From Saccharibacillus sp. O23 (GTDB lineage Bacteria; Bacillota; Bacilli; Paenibacillales; Paenibacillaceae), in NCBI RefSeq assembly GCF_002205895.1, contig NZ_NJDE01000008.1, forward strand, positions 186,001-250,000: 64,000 bases of DNA. Reading direction: 5' to 3'. The notes below the pieces were generated by a model. That model made no database searches. It worked only from the letters and a program-made list of their open reading frames with translations, and was not told where the DNA came from. How positions within the stretch are numbered: the first letter of the stretch is position 1; every line of letters starts with the position of its first letter. This document shows positions 52,450-60,933 of this stretch, piece after piece. The position numbers and the translations under genes were made by a program.

Positions 52450-52467
52450 ATGTGAAAACTTACACAA
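52450..52467. promoter_or_regulatory. Rex-like operator upstream of ndh
   Basis: ATGTGAAAACTTACACAA matches the Firmicutes Rex consensus TTGTGAA-4-TTCACAA at 12 of 14 defined positions. It is 79 bases before the ndh start. Rex is the NADH/NAD+ sensor that represses ndh in Bacillus, which makes the position sensible. Confidence 0.5.
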
Positions 52468-52729
52468 AATCGACGAGACTTCTCCCATCCGTCATTTATC
52501 CCGTCCGCACTTGACTGCGACTTTTATCACATACATTGTACGCTTTTCACGACAATATTTCAAAACAAAATTTGCATTTCTGTCGCATAACGGACAAAAA
52601 AAATTCAAAGTTGTCGAAGAGCAGGAGCTGACAAGGCGTTAACACGGGCTTTTCGCTCGATCTGTCGCTTCGCGATTTCGTACACCGGTAAACAAACACC
52701 CGCATGCCAAAAAAAGCCGGGAATTCGCT

Positions 52730-52759
52730 TTGCAATCCGGTGAAAAACGAGTTTATAAT
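52730..52759 (+). promoter_or_regulatory. Promoter of yumC
   Basis: -35 TTGCAA at 52730-52735, 18-base spacer, perfect -10 TATAAT at 52754-52759, 87 bases before the GTG start. Confidence 0.7.
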
Positions 52760-52846
52760 GAATAAGATCACGAAATAAATTCATTGCGATAGATTCAGAA
52801 CGATTCATAGCCTAATGCTTCATACCTTATCGGAGGTGCTTATCAA

Positions 52847-53848
52847 GTGACAGAAATCCATAACGGCGAAAACATGGCCGATATTCTCATCATCGGAGGC
52901 GGTCCCGCAGGACTGTTCGCCGCTTTTTACGGGGGCATGCGTCAAGCGTCCGTGAAAATTATCGAAAGCATGCCGCAGCTCGGCGGGCAGTTGGCCGCGC
53001 TTTATCCCGAAAAATATATCTACGACGTAGCCGGATTCCCGAAAATCACCGCACAGGAATTGGTTAACCAGCTCGTGGAACAAATGAATCATTTCGAGCA
53101 GGAAATCTGCTTGGAAGAAAAAGTCGTCGGCGTGGAAAAAGAAGACGAACGCCGCTTCAAAGTCACCACCGACAAAAGCGTGCATTACGCGAAATCCGTC
53201 ATCATCACGGCCGGCGTAGGCGCGTTCGAACCCCGCCGTCTGGGATTGGAAGGTTCGGAACGCTTCGAAGGCGCCAACCTGCATTACTTCGTCAGCGACC
53301 TCAGCAAGTTCGCGGGCCGCAAAGTGCTGCTGAGCGGCGGCGGCGATTCCGCGGTCGACTGGGCGCTGATGCTGGAGCCGATCGCCGAGAAGGTCACGCT
53401 GGTCCACCGCCGCGACAAGTTCCGCGCGCACGAACACAGCGTGGAGAACCTGATGGCGTCGAAAGTCGATATCGTGACGCCGACCGAGATCACCGAACTG
53501 ATCGGCGAAGAACGGATCGAACGCGTGGTGCTGTCTCACGTAAAATCCGGCGAAACGCAGGAGATCGAAGTGGACGACGTGATCGTGAACTTCGGCTTCG
53601 TGTCTTCGCTCGGCCCGATCGCCGAATGGGGCATCGAGATTCAGAACAATTCGATCGTGGTCGATACGCGTATGGAGACGAGCGTTCCGGGGATCTTCGC
53701 GGCCGGCGATATCACCACGTATCCGGGCAAGCTGAAGCTGATCGCGGTCGGATTCGGCGAAGCGCCGACGGCCGTCAACAACGCCAAAGTCTACTTCGAT
53801 CCGGAAGCGAAACTGTCTCCGGGACACAGCAGCAACATGAAACGCTAA
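52847..53848 (+). CDS. yumC: Ferredoxin/flavodoxin-NADP+ reductase, YumC type
   Basis: A 333-residue thioredoxin-reductase-like FNR without the redox CxxC. FAD motif [18 protein letters not shown] (residues about 15-32), NADPH motif [13 protein letters not shown] near 163, FAD contact [13 protein letters not shown] near 282, and the C-terminal aromatic-free tail typical of the homodimeric Bacillus enzyme. It supplies reduced ferredoxin/flavodoxin. GGAGGTG lies about ten bases before the GTG start at 52847; an ATG nine codons later is unsupported. Its stop codon is followed at once by a perfect DnaA box. Confidence 0.9.
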   Translation: MTEIHNGENMADILIIGGGPAGLFAAFYGGMRQASVKIIESMPQLGGQLAALYPEKYIYDVAGFPKITAQELVNQLVEQMNHFEQEICLEEKVVGVEKEDERRFKVTTDKSVHYAKSVIITAGVGAFEPRRLGLEGSERFEGANLHYFVSDLSKFAGRKVLLSGGGDSAVDWALMLEPIAEKVTLVHRRDKFRAHEHSVENLMASKVDIVTPTEITELIGEERIERVVLSHVKSGETQEIEVDDVIVNFGFVSSLGPIAEWGIEIQNNSIVVDTRMETSVPGIFAAGDITTYPGKLKLIAVGFGEAPTAVNNAKVYFDPEAKLSPGHSSNMKR

Positions 53849-54050
53849 TTATCCACAAAATCGACACAAAGTGCCCGTATGTTGCCCGTTATGCCTTCCA
53901 GCGCCGCGGCGCCCGGTATAACGGGCTTTTTGTTTGTTCATAACCTTGCGCTTATCCCCTGTTTTCTGTGGGCAAGCTGTGTATAATGTGGGTACAAAAC
54001 GCTTATGCGCTTGAACTGCCGCTGTGGATTTGGGGATAACGTTATGCACA
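53849..54050. promoter_or_regulatory. Cluster of DnaA boxes
   Basis: Three perfect matches to TTATNCACA: TTATCCACA at 53849-53857 (plus), TTATACACA at 53978-53986 (minus) and TTATGCACA at 54042-54050 (plus). TTATCCCCA at 54031-54039 (minus) differs at one position, and TTATCCCCT (53952), TTATGCGCT (54003) and AAATCCACA (54023, minus) at two. All fall in a 200-base gene-free stretch. By chance one perfect box is expected only every 30-60 kb on both strands, so clustering is striking. It may titrate DnaA or regulate neighbours; there is no dnaA/dnaN here to suggest oriC. Confidence 0.6.
53884..53931 (+). terminator. Terminator after yumC
   Basis: Stem GCCCGTTAT / ATAACGGGC enclosing the palindrome GCGCCGCGGCGC, followed by TTTTTG. 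It lies between the first and second DnaA boxes, 36 bases after the stop. Confidence 0.75.
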
Positions 54051-54191
54051 ACCCTTCCTGTTGCCCGAAGTCGCGTTCGTCATGGTATGATGAGAGCGAA
54101 ACGTGACAAATCTCCTTTTATCTATAGACTTTCATGCGCTTTTCGCGGACTCTGATCCGTTTCTATCTTCTGTATAAGGAGGAACCTCTGC
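54051..54191. other. Rest of the yumC to small-membrane-gene spacer
   Basis: With the DnaA-box cluster this makes a 343-base gene-free interval. This part is AT-richer and presumably carries the promoter of the following three genes; GTATGATGAGAGC (-10-like TATGAT near 54,084) is the only candidate I see. Confidence 0.4.
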
Positions 54192-54392
54192 GTGGAAAAT
54201 TTCGCACAAGGCCTGTATTGGGTCATTTCGATCGCCGAAGTCGTCATTCTGCTGATGATTGCCGTCTTCATGGTCATGCTGGGCATCAAATTTTCGAAAG
54301 AAAAGCGTTTCGGTCCCGTGATCGCTTTCGCCGTTTTCCTGATCGTCTGCTTAACGTTGACTTGGTGGAGCGTGCAGGACAAATTCCTATAG
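54192..54392 (+). CDS. Small two-helix membrane protein, unknown function
   Basis: A 66-residue protein with two membrane helices (residues about 9-31 and 42-60) joined by a basic loop KFSKEKRFGP, so the loop is cytoplasmic and both ends are outside. The GTG at 54192 has AAGGAGG nine bases upstream. It lies 21 bases before the TraX-like gene, probably in one transcript. No family recognised. Confidence 0.7.
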   Translation: MENFAQGLYWVISIAEVVILLMIAVFMVMLGIKFSKEKRFGPVIAFAVFLIVCLTLTWWSVQDKFL

Positions 54393-54413
54393 CAGACGGA
54401 GGAGGAAGCCCGT

Positions 54414-55103
54414 ATGCAATTGATTGCCATGCTTACGATGCTGATCGACCATCTGGGCTACGTCTTCTTCCCGGATGAACGCTGGATGCGCATCGTAGGG
54501 CGAATCGCGTTCCCGATCTACTGCTATCTGCTGGTAGCCGGCTACCGCCGCACCCGCAGCAAAAAGCGTTACGCGATTCGTTTGTTCGTACTGGCGCTGC
54601 TGTCGCAGATTCCGTTCATGTTCGCCTTCGTCACCGACGGCGTCAACGTCATCGGCACGCTGTTCGTCGCGCTGATCGTGATGATGATCATCGATCGTTT
54701 CGAAGGCCGTATCGGGCTTCAAGTGCTGATAGGCGCTCTGCTCGTCCTCGCCGTTCAGGTTCCTCTGGAGGCGCTGAACTTCGATTATGCGGTATACGGC
54801 GTGCTGACGGTACTCGTTTATCGGTATCTGCCGAGCGCTTTGGGTATGCTCGCCGGGCAGTTCGTGCTGAATATCCTGTTTATTTTCGTGTTCCATTTCA
54901 GCAATCCCATCCAGCTCTACAGTTTGATCACGACGGTCTTTATCGCCGGGCTGCGATTGGCTTCTCCGGAGACCCGAACCGAGATTCGCTTGCCCCGTTG
55001 GTTATGGCGAGCGTTCTACCCGGTTCATCTGGCGATGATCGCGCTGGCGGAATGGTGGTATTACGGCGATGCGTACGCGGGATACATCGAATGGTTGTTT
55101 TGA
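54414..55103 (+). CDS. TraX family membrane protein
   Basis: A 229-residue protein with about seven membrane helices. MLTMLIDHLGYVFFPDERWMRIVGRIAFPIYCYLLVAGY at the N-terminus (quoted in part: DHLGYVFFP and GRIAFPIYCYLL) is the TraX signature. TraX acetylates F-pilin in plasmids, but chromosomal Firmicutes homologues are far from conjugation genes and have no known role; they are thought to be membrane acyltransferases. GGAGGAGG lies about eight bases before the ATG. No conjugation gene is nearby. Confidence 0.8.
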   Translation: MQLIAMLTMLIDHLGYVFFPDERWMRIVGRIAFPIYCYLLVAGYRRTRSKKRYAIRLFVLALLSQIPFMFAFVTDGVNVIGTLFVALIVMMIIDRFEGRIGLQVLIGALLVLAVQVPLEALNFDYAVYGVLTVLVYRYLPSALGMLAGQFVLNILFIFVFHFSNPIQLYSLITTVFIAGLRLASPETRTEIRLPRWLWRAFYPVHLAMIALAEWWYYGDAYAGYIEWLF

Positions 55104-55181
55104 TGTTTCGCTCTCCCGAATTTCGGGTACTAGACCCTGACGTTTCTTTTTAAACACATAAGGAATCTGGGGGAGTATCAT

Positions 55182-55502
55182 ATGGTGCTCGCGCGCACGT
55201 TCAAAGGAGTCGGCGGTCTGTTCGAGTTGATGCTTGGCCTACCGCTGCTCGGCGGCATGGCGGTCATGGACAGCGGTTGGGGAATCGCCTCGATCATGTT
55301 CATGCTTCATGCCGTCACGCTCGTGATGTCGCTGCAGCATCGGCAATCGTTCTACGGGTCGGCGGCAGGCATCGTGACCTGCCTGCTGTCGGCCGTTCCG
55401 ATCGCAGGGATGTTCGGTCACTGGATTACGGCCGTGCTGCTGCTGCTGAGCATGGTCGATCGGTACGGAACGGGCACGGTCGGCCGCGTTCGCCGGCCGT
55501 AA
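55182..55502 (+). CDS. Small three- or four-helix membrane protein, unknown function
   Basis: A 106-residue hydrophobic protein with helices near residues 12-30, 32-50, 58-75 and 78-92, and a basic end (VGRVRRP). GGGGGAG lies about five bases before the ATG. It lies 78 bases after the TraX-like gene and ends this small cluster of membrane genes with a strong terminator. No family recognised. Confidence 0.7.
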   Translation: MVLARTFKGVGGLFELMLGLPLLGGMAVMDSGWGIASIMFMLHAVTLVMSLQHRQSFYGSAAGIVTCLLSAVPIAGMFGHWITAVLLLLSMVDRYGTGTVGRVRRP

Positions 55503-55516
55503 TGCCGCATTTCGCG

Positions 55517-55567
55517 AACGACCCGCGCTTCGAAATCGCTTCGATTTCGGACGCGGGTCGTTTTTTA
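55517..55567 (+). terminator. Terminator after the small membrane gene cluster
   Basis: Outer stem AACGACCCGCG / CGCGGGTCGTT and inner stem GAAATCG / CGATTTC, followed by TTTTTT. It starts 14 bases after the stop. Confidence 0.9.
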
Positions 55568-55591
55568 TTATTCCGAGATATCATTTTCGGA

Positions 55592-55621
55592 TTGACTAGC
55601 GGTAAATAATCAACGTAATAT
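55592..55621 (+). promoter_or_regulatory. Promoter of the ABC transporter operon
   Basis: -35 TTGACT at 55592-55597, 18-base spacer, -10 TAATAT at 55616-55621. The leader to the ATG at 55756 is about 130 bases and holds a hairpin GCTTTCG / CGAAAGC (55663-55688) followed later by a T-rich tract (55,728-55,735). Confidence 0.65.
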
Positions 55622-55755
55622 AGGAGAAACGTTGGCAGGCCGCTTCTTTTTCGCCTTTTTTTGCTTTCGCACTTTATCAAACGAAAGCGACAATGCGGTT
55701 TCGCGGTTTTTCGCTAAAAGACGAGGTTTTTTTACTAGAGAGGGGTTTACGATTT

Positions 55756-56796
55756 ATGTTGAAAAAGAAATGGCTTCCGCTCGCTTTGACCCTGTCGCTC
55801 GCCGCTCTTGCCGGCTGCAGCCAGAACGGATCGTCTACCGCTACGACGGGAGGCGACTCGGCCGGTACGGACAAAGACGCCAAAACGTACAAAATCGCCA
55901 TCACGCAGATCGTGGAACACCCGTCTCTTGACGCGACTCGGGAAGGATTCGTCGCCGCGCTCAAAGATGCCGGCATCGTCGAAGGACAGAACCTGACGCT
56001 CGACTACAACAACGCGCAGGGCGATTCGACCAACAACCTGTCGATCGCGCAGAAACTGTCCAGCGCCAAAAACGATCTGGTCTTCGCGATCGCGACGCCT
56101 TCCGCGCAAGCGGTAGCGGCGCAAGTCAAAGAAACGCCGGTCGTCTTCGCGGCCGTTACCGATCCGGTCGGCGCCAAGATCGTCGCCAGCATGGACAAAC
56201 CGGGAGCCAACATCACCGGCGCTTCCGATACGAATCCGGAAGCGATCAAGCAGCTTGCCGATTTCGTGGCCGAACAGCTCCCGGATATCAAAACGATCGG
56301 TTTGGTCCTGAACGAAGGCGAACCGAACGCGGTCGTGATGGCCGATCGCGCGGAACAGGAATTCGGCGCGCACGGCATCAAGCTGGTCAAAGCGGCCGTG
56401 ACCAACACGTCCGAAGTGCAGCAGGCGGCGCAGTCGCTGGTCGGCAAAGTCGACGCGCTGTATATCACGCTCGATAACACCGTCGTCAGCGCGGTCGACA
56501 CGATCATCAAGATCGCCAACGACAACAAGCTGCCGTTCTTCTCCAGCGACCGCGATACCGTCGAGAAAGGCGCGTTCGCGACCGTCGGCTTCAAATACTA
56601 CGATCACGGCTACCAAGCCGGCGAGATCGCGGTGCAGATTCTCAAAGACGGCAAGAAACCGGCCGATATTCCGGTCGCGATGCAGGAGAAGCTGGATCTG
56701 ATCCTCAACCTCAAAGCGGCCGAAGCTCAAGGCGTCGAAGTGACCGACGACATGAAGAGCAAGGTTCAAGATCAGGCCAACAATATCATTCAATAA
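55756..56796 (+). CDS. ABC transporter substrate-binding lipoprotein (TrpX family)
   Basis: A 346-residue solute-binding lipoprotein: MLKKKW, hydrophobic core, lipobox LAGC with cysteine near residue 20, then a Ser/Thr/Gly linker and the two-lobed fold of the ABC_sub_bind (DUF534) family. KIAITQIVEHPSLDATREGF, FAIATPSAQA and FAAVTDPVGAKIV are characteristic. Streptococcal TrpX in this family is part of a tryptophan/tyrosine transporter, so an aromatic amino acid is likely but not proven. GAGAGGGG is about ten bases before the ATG at 55756. Confidence 0.85.
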   Translation: MLKKKWLPLALTLSLAALAGCSQNGSSTATTGGDSAGTDKDAKTYKIAITQIVEHPSLDATREGFVAALKDAGIVEGQNLTLDYNNAQGDSTNNLSIAQKLSSAKNDLVFAIATPSAQAVAAQVKETPVVFAAVTDPVGAKIVASMDKPGANITGASDTNPEAIKQLADFVAEQLPDIKTIGLVLNEGEPNAVVMADRAEQEFGAHGIKLVKAAVTNTSEVQQAAQSLVGKVDALYITLDNTVVSAVDTIIKIANDNKLPFFSSDRDTVEKGAFATVGFKYYDHGYQAGEIAVQILKDGKKPADIPVAMQEKLDLILNLKAAEAQGVEVTDDMKSKVQDQANNIIQ

Positions 56797-56969
56797 GAGT
56801 CGTCCAATAACGGTCATTCGGTAAACGAAACGCGGCAGGCTTGCTGCCGGGCGCGGTTACCTATCGAAACGGGAGAAGCACTCGCTTCATCCCGTTTTGT
56901 CTTCCCGGCCCGTATTCGTGCGCCGCGCGGATTCGGGACCTATCCTTTCAGGCACAGGAGGCGTCACTT

Positions 56970-57890
56970 ATGTTCGAAAACTTCGTCGGCTCGCTTCCCG
57001 GCGCCGTTTATCTGGGGCTGTTATACGCTCTGATGGCGCTCGGCGTCTATATCACGTTCCGCATTCTCGACTTCCCCGACCTTACGGTCGACGGGAGCTT
57101 CACGACCGGCGCGGCCACGGCCGCCGTCATGATCTCGCACGGCATCTCGCCGTGGATCGCTTCGCTGACCGCTATTCTGGCGGGCATGGCCGCCGGCGCG
57201 TGCACGGGGCTTCTGCATACCAAAGGAAGGATCAACGGGCTGCTGTCCGGGATTCTGATGATGATCGCGCTCTACTCGATCAATCTGCGGATTCTGGGCA
57301 TGCCGAACGTCTCCATCATGGGCGAAGACACGGTACTCGGCGCTTTCCCGCCGATTCCGTTCATGATCGTGCTCGTCTTGATCTTCAAGTTCGCGCTCGA
57401 CGCGTTTCTCAAGACCGATCTCGGCTTGTCGCTGCGCGCGACCGGCGACAATAAACGCATGATCCGCAGCTTCGGCGCGAATACCGACAACACGACCATT
57501 CTCGGCATCAGCTTGTCGAACGGCCTGGTCGCCTTGTCCGGCGCGCTGATCGCGCAGCAATCGTCGTTCGCCGACGCCACGTCGGGGATCGGGATGATCG
57601 TTATCGGCCTCGCTTCCGTCATTATCGGCGAAGCGCTGTTCGGCGCCAAGACCGTGTTCCGCGCGACGCTGGCCGTCGTGCTCGGTTCGATCGTGTATCG
57701 CATCGTCATCTCGCTGGCGCTTCAGATCAAAGGCTTCGAGACGTCCGACCTCAAGCTGATCACGGCGATCATCGTCATCGTGGCGCTGGTCTTCCCGACC
57801 GTGCGCGGCGCGATCAAGCAGCGCGGAGCCGCCAAGAAACGTTCGGCCGAACTGCTGCAATCCATCAAGACGGCGGGAGGCGATCGCTGA
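56970..57890 (+). CDS. ABC transporter permease (TrpY family)
   Basis: A 306-residue permease with about eight helices, of the branched-chain/BPD_transp_2 type. LDFPDLTVDGSFTTGAATAA and GLSLRATGDNKRMIRSFG are strong marks of the TrpY/DUF534-associated permeases. The ATG at 56970 has AGGAGG eight bases upstream, whereas the longer frame from 56841 has none. It lies 173 bases after the binding protein and overlaps the ATPase gene by one base. Confidence 0.85.
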   Translation: MFENFVGSLPGAVYLGLLYALMALGVYITFRILDFPDLTVDGSFTTGAATAAVMISHGISPWIASLTAILAGMAAGACTGLLHTKGRINGLLSGILMMIALYSINLRILGMPNVSIMGEDTVLGAFPPIPFMIVLVLIFKFALDAFLKTDLGLSLRATGDNKRMIRSFGANTDNTTILGISLSNGLVALSGALIAQQSSFADATSGIGMIVIGLASVIIGEALFGAKTVFRATLAVVLGSIVYRIVISLALQIKGFETSDLKLITAIIVIVALVFPTVRGAIKQRGAAKKRSAELLQSIKTAGGDR

Positions 57891-58684
57891 TGCTGCATAT
57901 CTCCAATGTCTCCAAGCTGTTCAATTCCGGCACCATCGACGAGAAGATCGCTCTGATCGGTATCGAGCTTCGGCTGAATCCCGGCGATTTCGTCACCGTC
58001 ATCGGCAGCAACGGCGCCGGCAAATCGACCCTCATGAATATGATCTCCGGCGTCATGAAGCCGGATACCGGCGAGATCGTCATCGGCGAACGCGCCGTGA
58101 CCTCGCTGCCGGAACACAAACGCAGCCGCTGGATCGGCCGCGTGTTCCAAGACCCGATGGCCGGTACAGCTCCGCATATGACCATCGAAGAGAATCTGGC
58201 GATGGCCTACCTGCGCGGCAAGCGGCGCGGCTTCTCTTTCGGCGTCACGCAGGCCCGCCGCAAGATCTTCCAAGCGGAACTCAGCCGCCTCGGCATCGGC
58301 CTCGAGAATCGGCTGAGCGCCAAAGTCGGCCTGCTGTCCGGCGGCGAACGCCAAGCGCTGAGCCTGCTGATGGCGACGTTCACCCGTCCGCAGATCCTGC
58401 TGCTCGACGAGCATACCGCGGCGCTCGATCCGTCCCGCGCCGAACTCGTCACGTCGCTGACCGAAGAGATCGTGCGAGACATGAACCTGACTACCTTGAT
58501 GGTCACGCACAATATGGAGCAGGCGATCCGCCTCGGCAACCGCCTCGTGATGATGGACAAAGGCCGGATCATTCTCGACATCGGCGAAGCCGACAAGAAG
58601 AACCTGACCGTCGAACGACTGATGACCGAATTCGAACGGATCAGCGGCCATAAGATGGCGGACGACCGGACTTTGTTGGGGTAA
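57890..58684 (+). CDS. ABC transporter ATP-binding protein (TrpZ family)
   Basis: A 264-residue ABC ATPase. Walker A GSNGAGKST, signature LLSGGERQAL and Walker B ILLLDEHTAALDP, where HTAALDP rather than PTSGLD is typical of this subfamily. It completes the importer with the two upstream genes; the start overlaps the permease stop (TGATG). Its charged C-terminus (KKNLTVERLMTEFERISG) is a small helical domain. Confidence 0.9.
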   Translation: MLHISNVSKLFNSGTIDEKIALIGIELRLNPGDFVTVIGSNGAGKSTLMNMISGVMKPDTGEIVIGERAVTSLPEHKRSRWIGRVFQDPMAGTAPHMTIEENLAMAYLRGKRRGFSFGVTQARRKIFQAELSRLGIGLENRLSAKVGLLSGGERQALSLLMATFTRPQILLLDEHTAALDPSRAELVTSLTEEIVRDMNLTTLMVTHNMEQAIRLGNRLVMMDKGRIILDIGEADKKNLTVERLMTEFERISGHKMADDRTLLG

Positions 58685-58713
58685 GACTTCGATCTTGAAT
58701 GTGGTTTCGTAAC

Positions 58714-58754
58714 AAAAGCTGCCCGAATCGCGGATCGCGACGGGCAGTTTTTTA
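58714..58754 (+). terminator. Terminator after the ABC transporter operon
   Basis: Stem CTGCCCG / CGGGCAG around an inner TCGCG / CGCGA hairpin, followed by TTTTTT. It starts 30 bases after the stop. Confidence 0.85.
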
Positions 58755-58845
58755 TTGCTTTTAGCTTGCCGCCTTTCCTATCGCTGTTGCGTTTCGCGTT
58801 TGCTTTTTCTTTTGACCTGACTCTCCTGCCGGCCAGATTCTCCTA

Positions 58846-59496
58846 TCATTTCTCCCCGTCCGGGTATTCCACCACCAGCAGCCCTCTTTCTTCCGACCAT
58901 TCCGCGCAGAAGATTCGCCGCACGTTATGAAATCCTTGCTGACGAAGCTGCTCTCGCACCCAGTTTTCGTCCGTTTCCCGATCGATATCGGCCTCTACGA
59001 TTTCCCCCGTATTCACCAACAGATAAGAAGGCTTTTTCACCGAATCGCCCTCCTGCGGAATCAGACTGATGCTGCCTGCCGTTTCCAGAATGGCGTAAGA
59101 AACGTCGGTCAACGAGAAGATGCCCTGCTGCCGCAGAAGCGAACGGAACTGCTCGAGCTCCATCTTGTTTTTGAGAAAAGCGTCCACATTCAGCTTTCCG
59201 TCCGCGATCAGCATAGCGGAACGCCCTTTGATCGCCAACCTTGCTTTTTCCTTTTTCCGAACGAAAATTTCGATCCCGAACACCATGACGCTCCACAGCA
59301 CGATCCCGGCCAGCAGATGCCCGACCCCCACCTTATCGTCATACAGCGATTCTTCCAGAATCCCGCCCAGCACCAGCAAATAAACCAGATCGAACGGCGT
59401 AGCCTGCGACAGCTCCTTTTTTCCCAGCAGCCGGACCACGATAATCAACGCCGCCAACCCGATCATCAATTTCAGGATCAGCGTGAACATTAACAT
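58846..59496 (-). CDS. DUF421 (YetF/YcaP-like) membrane protein
   Basis: A 216-residue protein with three N-terminal membrane helices (first 85 residues) and a cytoplasmic DUF421 domain with GRSAMLIADGKLN, LRQQGIFSLTDVSYAILETAGSISLIPQ (quoted in part as DVSYAILET) and PSYLLVNTGEI. In spore formers YetF-like proteins are linked to membrane lipid protection, but this is not settled. GAGGAGG lies seven bases before the ATG. It is divergent from hprK's downstream region and stands alone. Confidence 0.85.
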   Translation of the reverse strand: MLMFTLILKLMIGLAALIIVVRLLGKKELSQATPFDLVYLLVLGGILEESLYDDKVGVGHLLAGIVLWSVMVFGIEIFVRKKEKARLAIKGRSAMLIADGKLNVDAFLKNKMELEQFRSLLRQQGIFSLTDVSYAILETAGSISLIPQEGDSVKKPSYLLVNTGEIVEADIDRETDENWVREQLRQQGFHNVRRIFCAEWSEERGLLVVEYPDGEK

Positions 59497-59853
59497 GTCC
59501 GAACCTCCTCTATTCCATATTTTCCATCCTCTTGCTATCCTTATAACCTTTATCCCGGAAACGAAGCTGCCTTTGCCCGGTTCTTTATCCTATCTCTTCA
59601 CGCTTTCTTTCTCTCTTCTCCATAGCAAAAAAGCCTTCCCGCTGCGCGGAAAAGCTCTTGATCTTGTCTCTTCTCCCATCCCTTAAACAAAAGAGACGCA
59701 GTTCTTGAATGCCGCCTACAGGCGAGCCGAGTCTGCATGGGAACGACTTTCGGCTTTCCTCCCCTTCCTTCTATCCCTTTTTTCAATCAGAGGGGAGGAA
59801 AACGAGCTCGAGTGACCAGGCAGAATCGGCGAGCTCCCCCGCGGGCATTCCGA
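59497..59853. other. Intergenic region between the DUF421 gene and hprK
   Basis: About 357 bases, T/C-rich on the plus strand. No gene: a 67-codon plus-strand frame lacks a ribosome site. Near 59,624-59,656 a minus-strand hairpin AGCTTTTCCGC / GCGGGAAGGCT (G-U pairs) is followed by TTTTTTG and probably ends the hprK transcript. Confidence 0.55.
59624..59656 (-). terminator. Probable terminator downstream of hprK
   Basis: Eleven-base stem with two G-U pairs and a three-base GCA loop, T run on the minus strand. It is about 200 bases after the hprK stop, so a nearer end may exist. Confidence 0.55.
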
Positions 59854-60768
59854 TTAAAGAGCTTCGTCCTCCAACCGACTCATAAACTCTTCCGCCGCGC
59901 TGTATCCGAGCTGCTTCAGATACCAGTTGTTCGCCGCCGCTTCGATCAAGCCCGACGTATCGCGGCCCGGTTGAAGCTGAAGCTCGATATGCGGGATCTT
60001 TACGCCCAGATATTCCGTGAACTGCTCCGCGACTTCCAGATCGTTGTTGAGCGCTTTGTCTTCCCACGGCGTCAGCTCAATATCCAGCACGATCCGCGTC
60101 TCGTCTTGGAACGCCGTTCTTCCGTATTGGCGCACCACGTTGATCAATCCGACGCTGCGCAGCGCCAGAAACTCGCGGGTGATCGTGTTATGCGTGCCGA
60201 GCAGCGTGGACGGTCCGAGTTTTTTCAAAACGACGATATCGTCCGCCACGAAGCGGTGTCCGCGTCCGATCAGCGTATGCGCGGTTTCGCTCTTGCCGAT
60301 GCCGGAACGCCCGCGCAGCAGCACCCCGATCCCCGAGACGTTGACGCACACGCCGTGGATGGACATTTCGGGCGCCAACGCTTTGAGCAGATAGCCGTCC
60401 AGCTTCGTCAAAAACTCGGTCGTCTTGTCCGGCGTCCGCAGCAGCGGAATGCCTTCCTGGTCGCAGTACATCTCGAGGAACGGAATCTCCTGCAGCCCCG
60501 TCGTCACGACGAAGCACGGCGGATGGTATTTGACGATATTGCCGATATGCAGCCTGCGCTCCTCGACCGTCTGCTGGAGCAGATAAGTAATCTCTTTGCG
60601 ACCCAGTACCTGTACCCGGTTCATCGGAAAATAATCGAAATAACCGACGAACTCCAGGCCGGGACGGTGGGCTTTGGAACGGGTGATCTCGCGGTCCAGC
60701 CGGTCTCCTCCCGCCAACACTTCCAATTTGAACGCCTTAACGATATTTTCTACCGTGACGGACTTCAT
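59854..60768 (-). CDS. hprK: HPr kinase/phosphorylase
   Basis: A 304-residue bifunctional enzyme that phosphorylates HPr on Ser46 and removes it again, the sensor of carbon catabolite control in Firmicutes. The P-loop GRSGIGKSE lies at about residue 154, preceded by MSIHGVCVNVSGIGVLL with the catalytic His, and followed by RFVADDIVVL; the phosphorylase signature VLDIELTPWEDKALNNDL is present. AAGGAGG is eight bases before the ATG at 60768; the longer frame from 60897 is unsupported. In Bacillus hprK heads an operon with lgt; here it is alone. Confidence 0.95.
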   Translation of the reverse strand: MKSVTVENIVKAFKLEVLAGGDRLDREITRSKAHRPGLEFVGYFDYFPMNRVQVLGRKEITYLLQQTVEERRLHIGNIVKYHPPCFVVTTGLQEIPFLEMYCDQEGIPLLRTPDKTTEFLTKLDGYLLKALAPEMSIHGVCVNVSGIGVLLRGRSGIGKSETAHTLIGRGHRFVADDIVVLKKLGPSTLLGTHNTITREFLALRSVGLINVVRQYGRTAFQDETRIVLDIELTPWEDKALNNDLEVAEQFTEYLGVKIPHIELQLQPGRDTSGLIEAAANNWYLKQLGYSAAEEFMSRLEDEAL

Positions 60769-60933
60769 GCGATCTTCCTCCTTGAATCCTAAAATAAACG
60801 CTTTGCGCCGTAATTCACAACTCGGAACGCACGGCAACGAAGGGAATGCTCCCTCGGCGTATGCGGATAAAAAAAGCTCCCAGCCCGGAAATGGCATCCA
60901 AGCTGAAAGCTTCTTGCAAACGTTCCTGAATCC

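Larger units (their letters stand above)
52372..52846. other. Divergent regulatory region between ndh and yumC
   Basis: About 475 AT-rich bases without a gene, holding the yumC promoter (52,730-52,759), a Rex-like palindrome (52,450-52,467) on the ndh side, and several AT-rich stretches where I cannot choose the ndh promoter. Confidence 0.6.

Noticed and set aside
53849-54050. Chromosomal replication origin
   Set aside because: Despite DnaA boxes there is no dnaA, dnaN, rpmH or recF nearby and no clear AT-rich unwinding element, so a titration or regulatory cluster is more likely.
54414-55103. Remnant of a conjugative plasmid (TraX)
   Set aside because: No tra/vir, relaxase or integrase gene lies nearby; chromosomal TraX homologues are common in Firmicutes.
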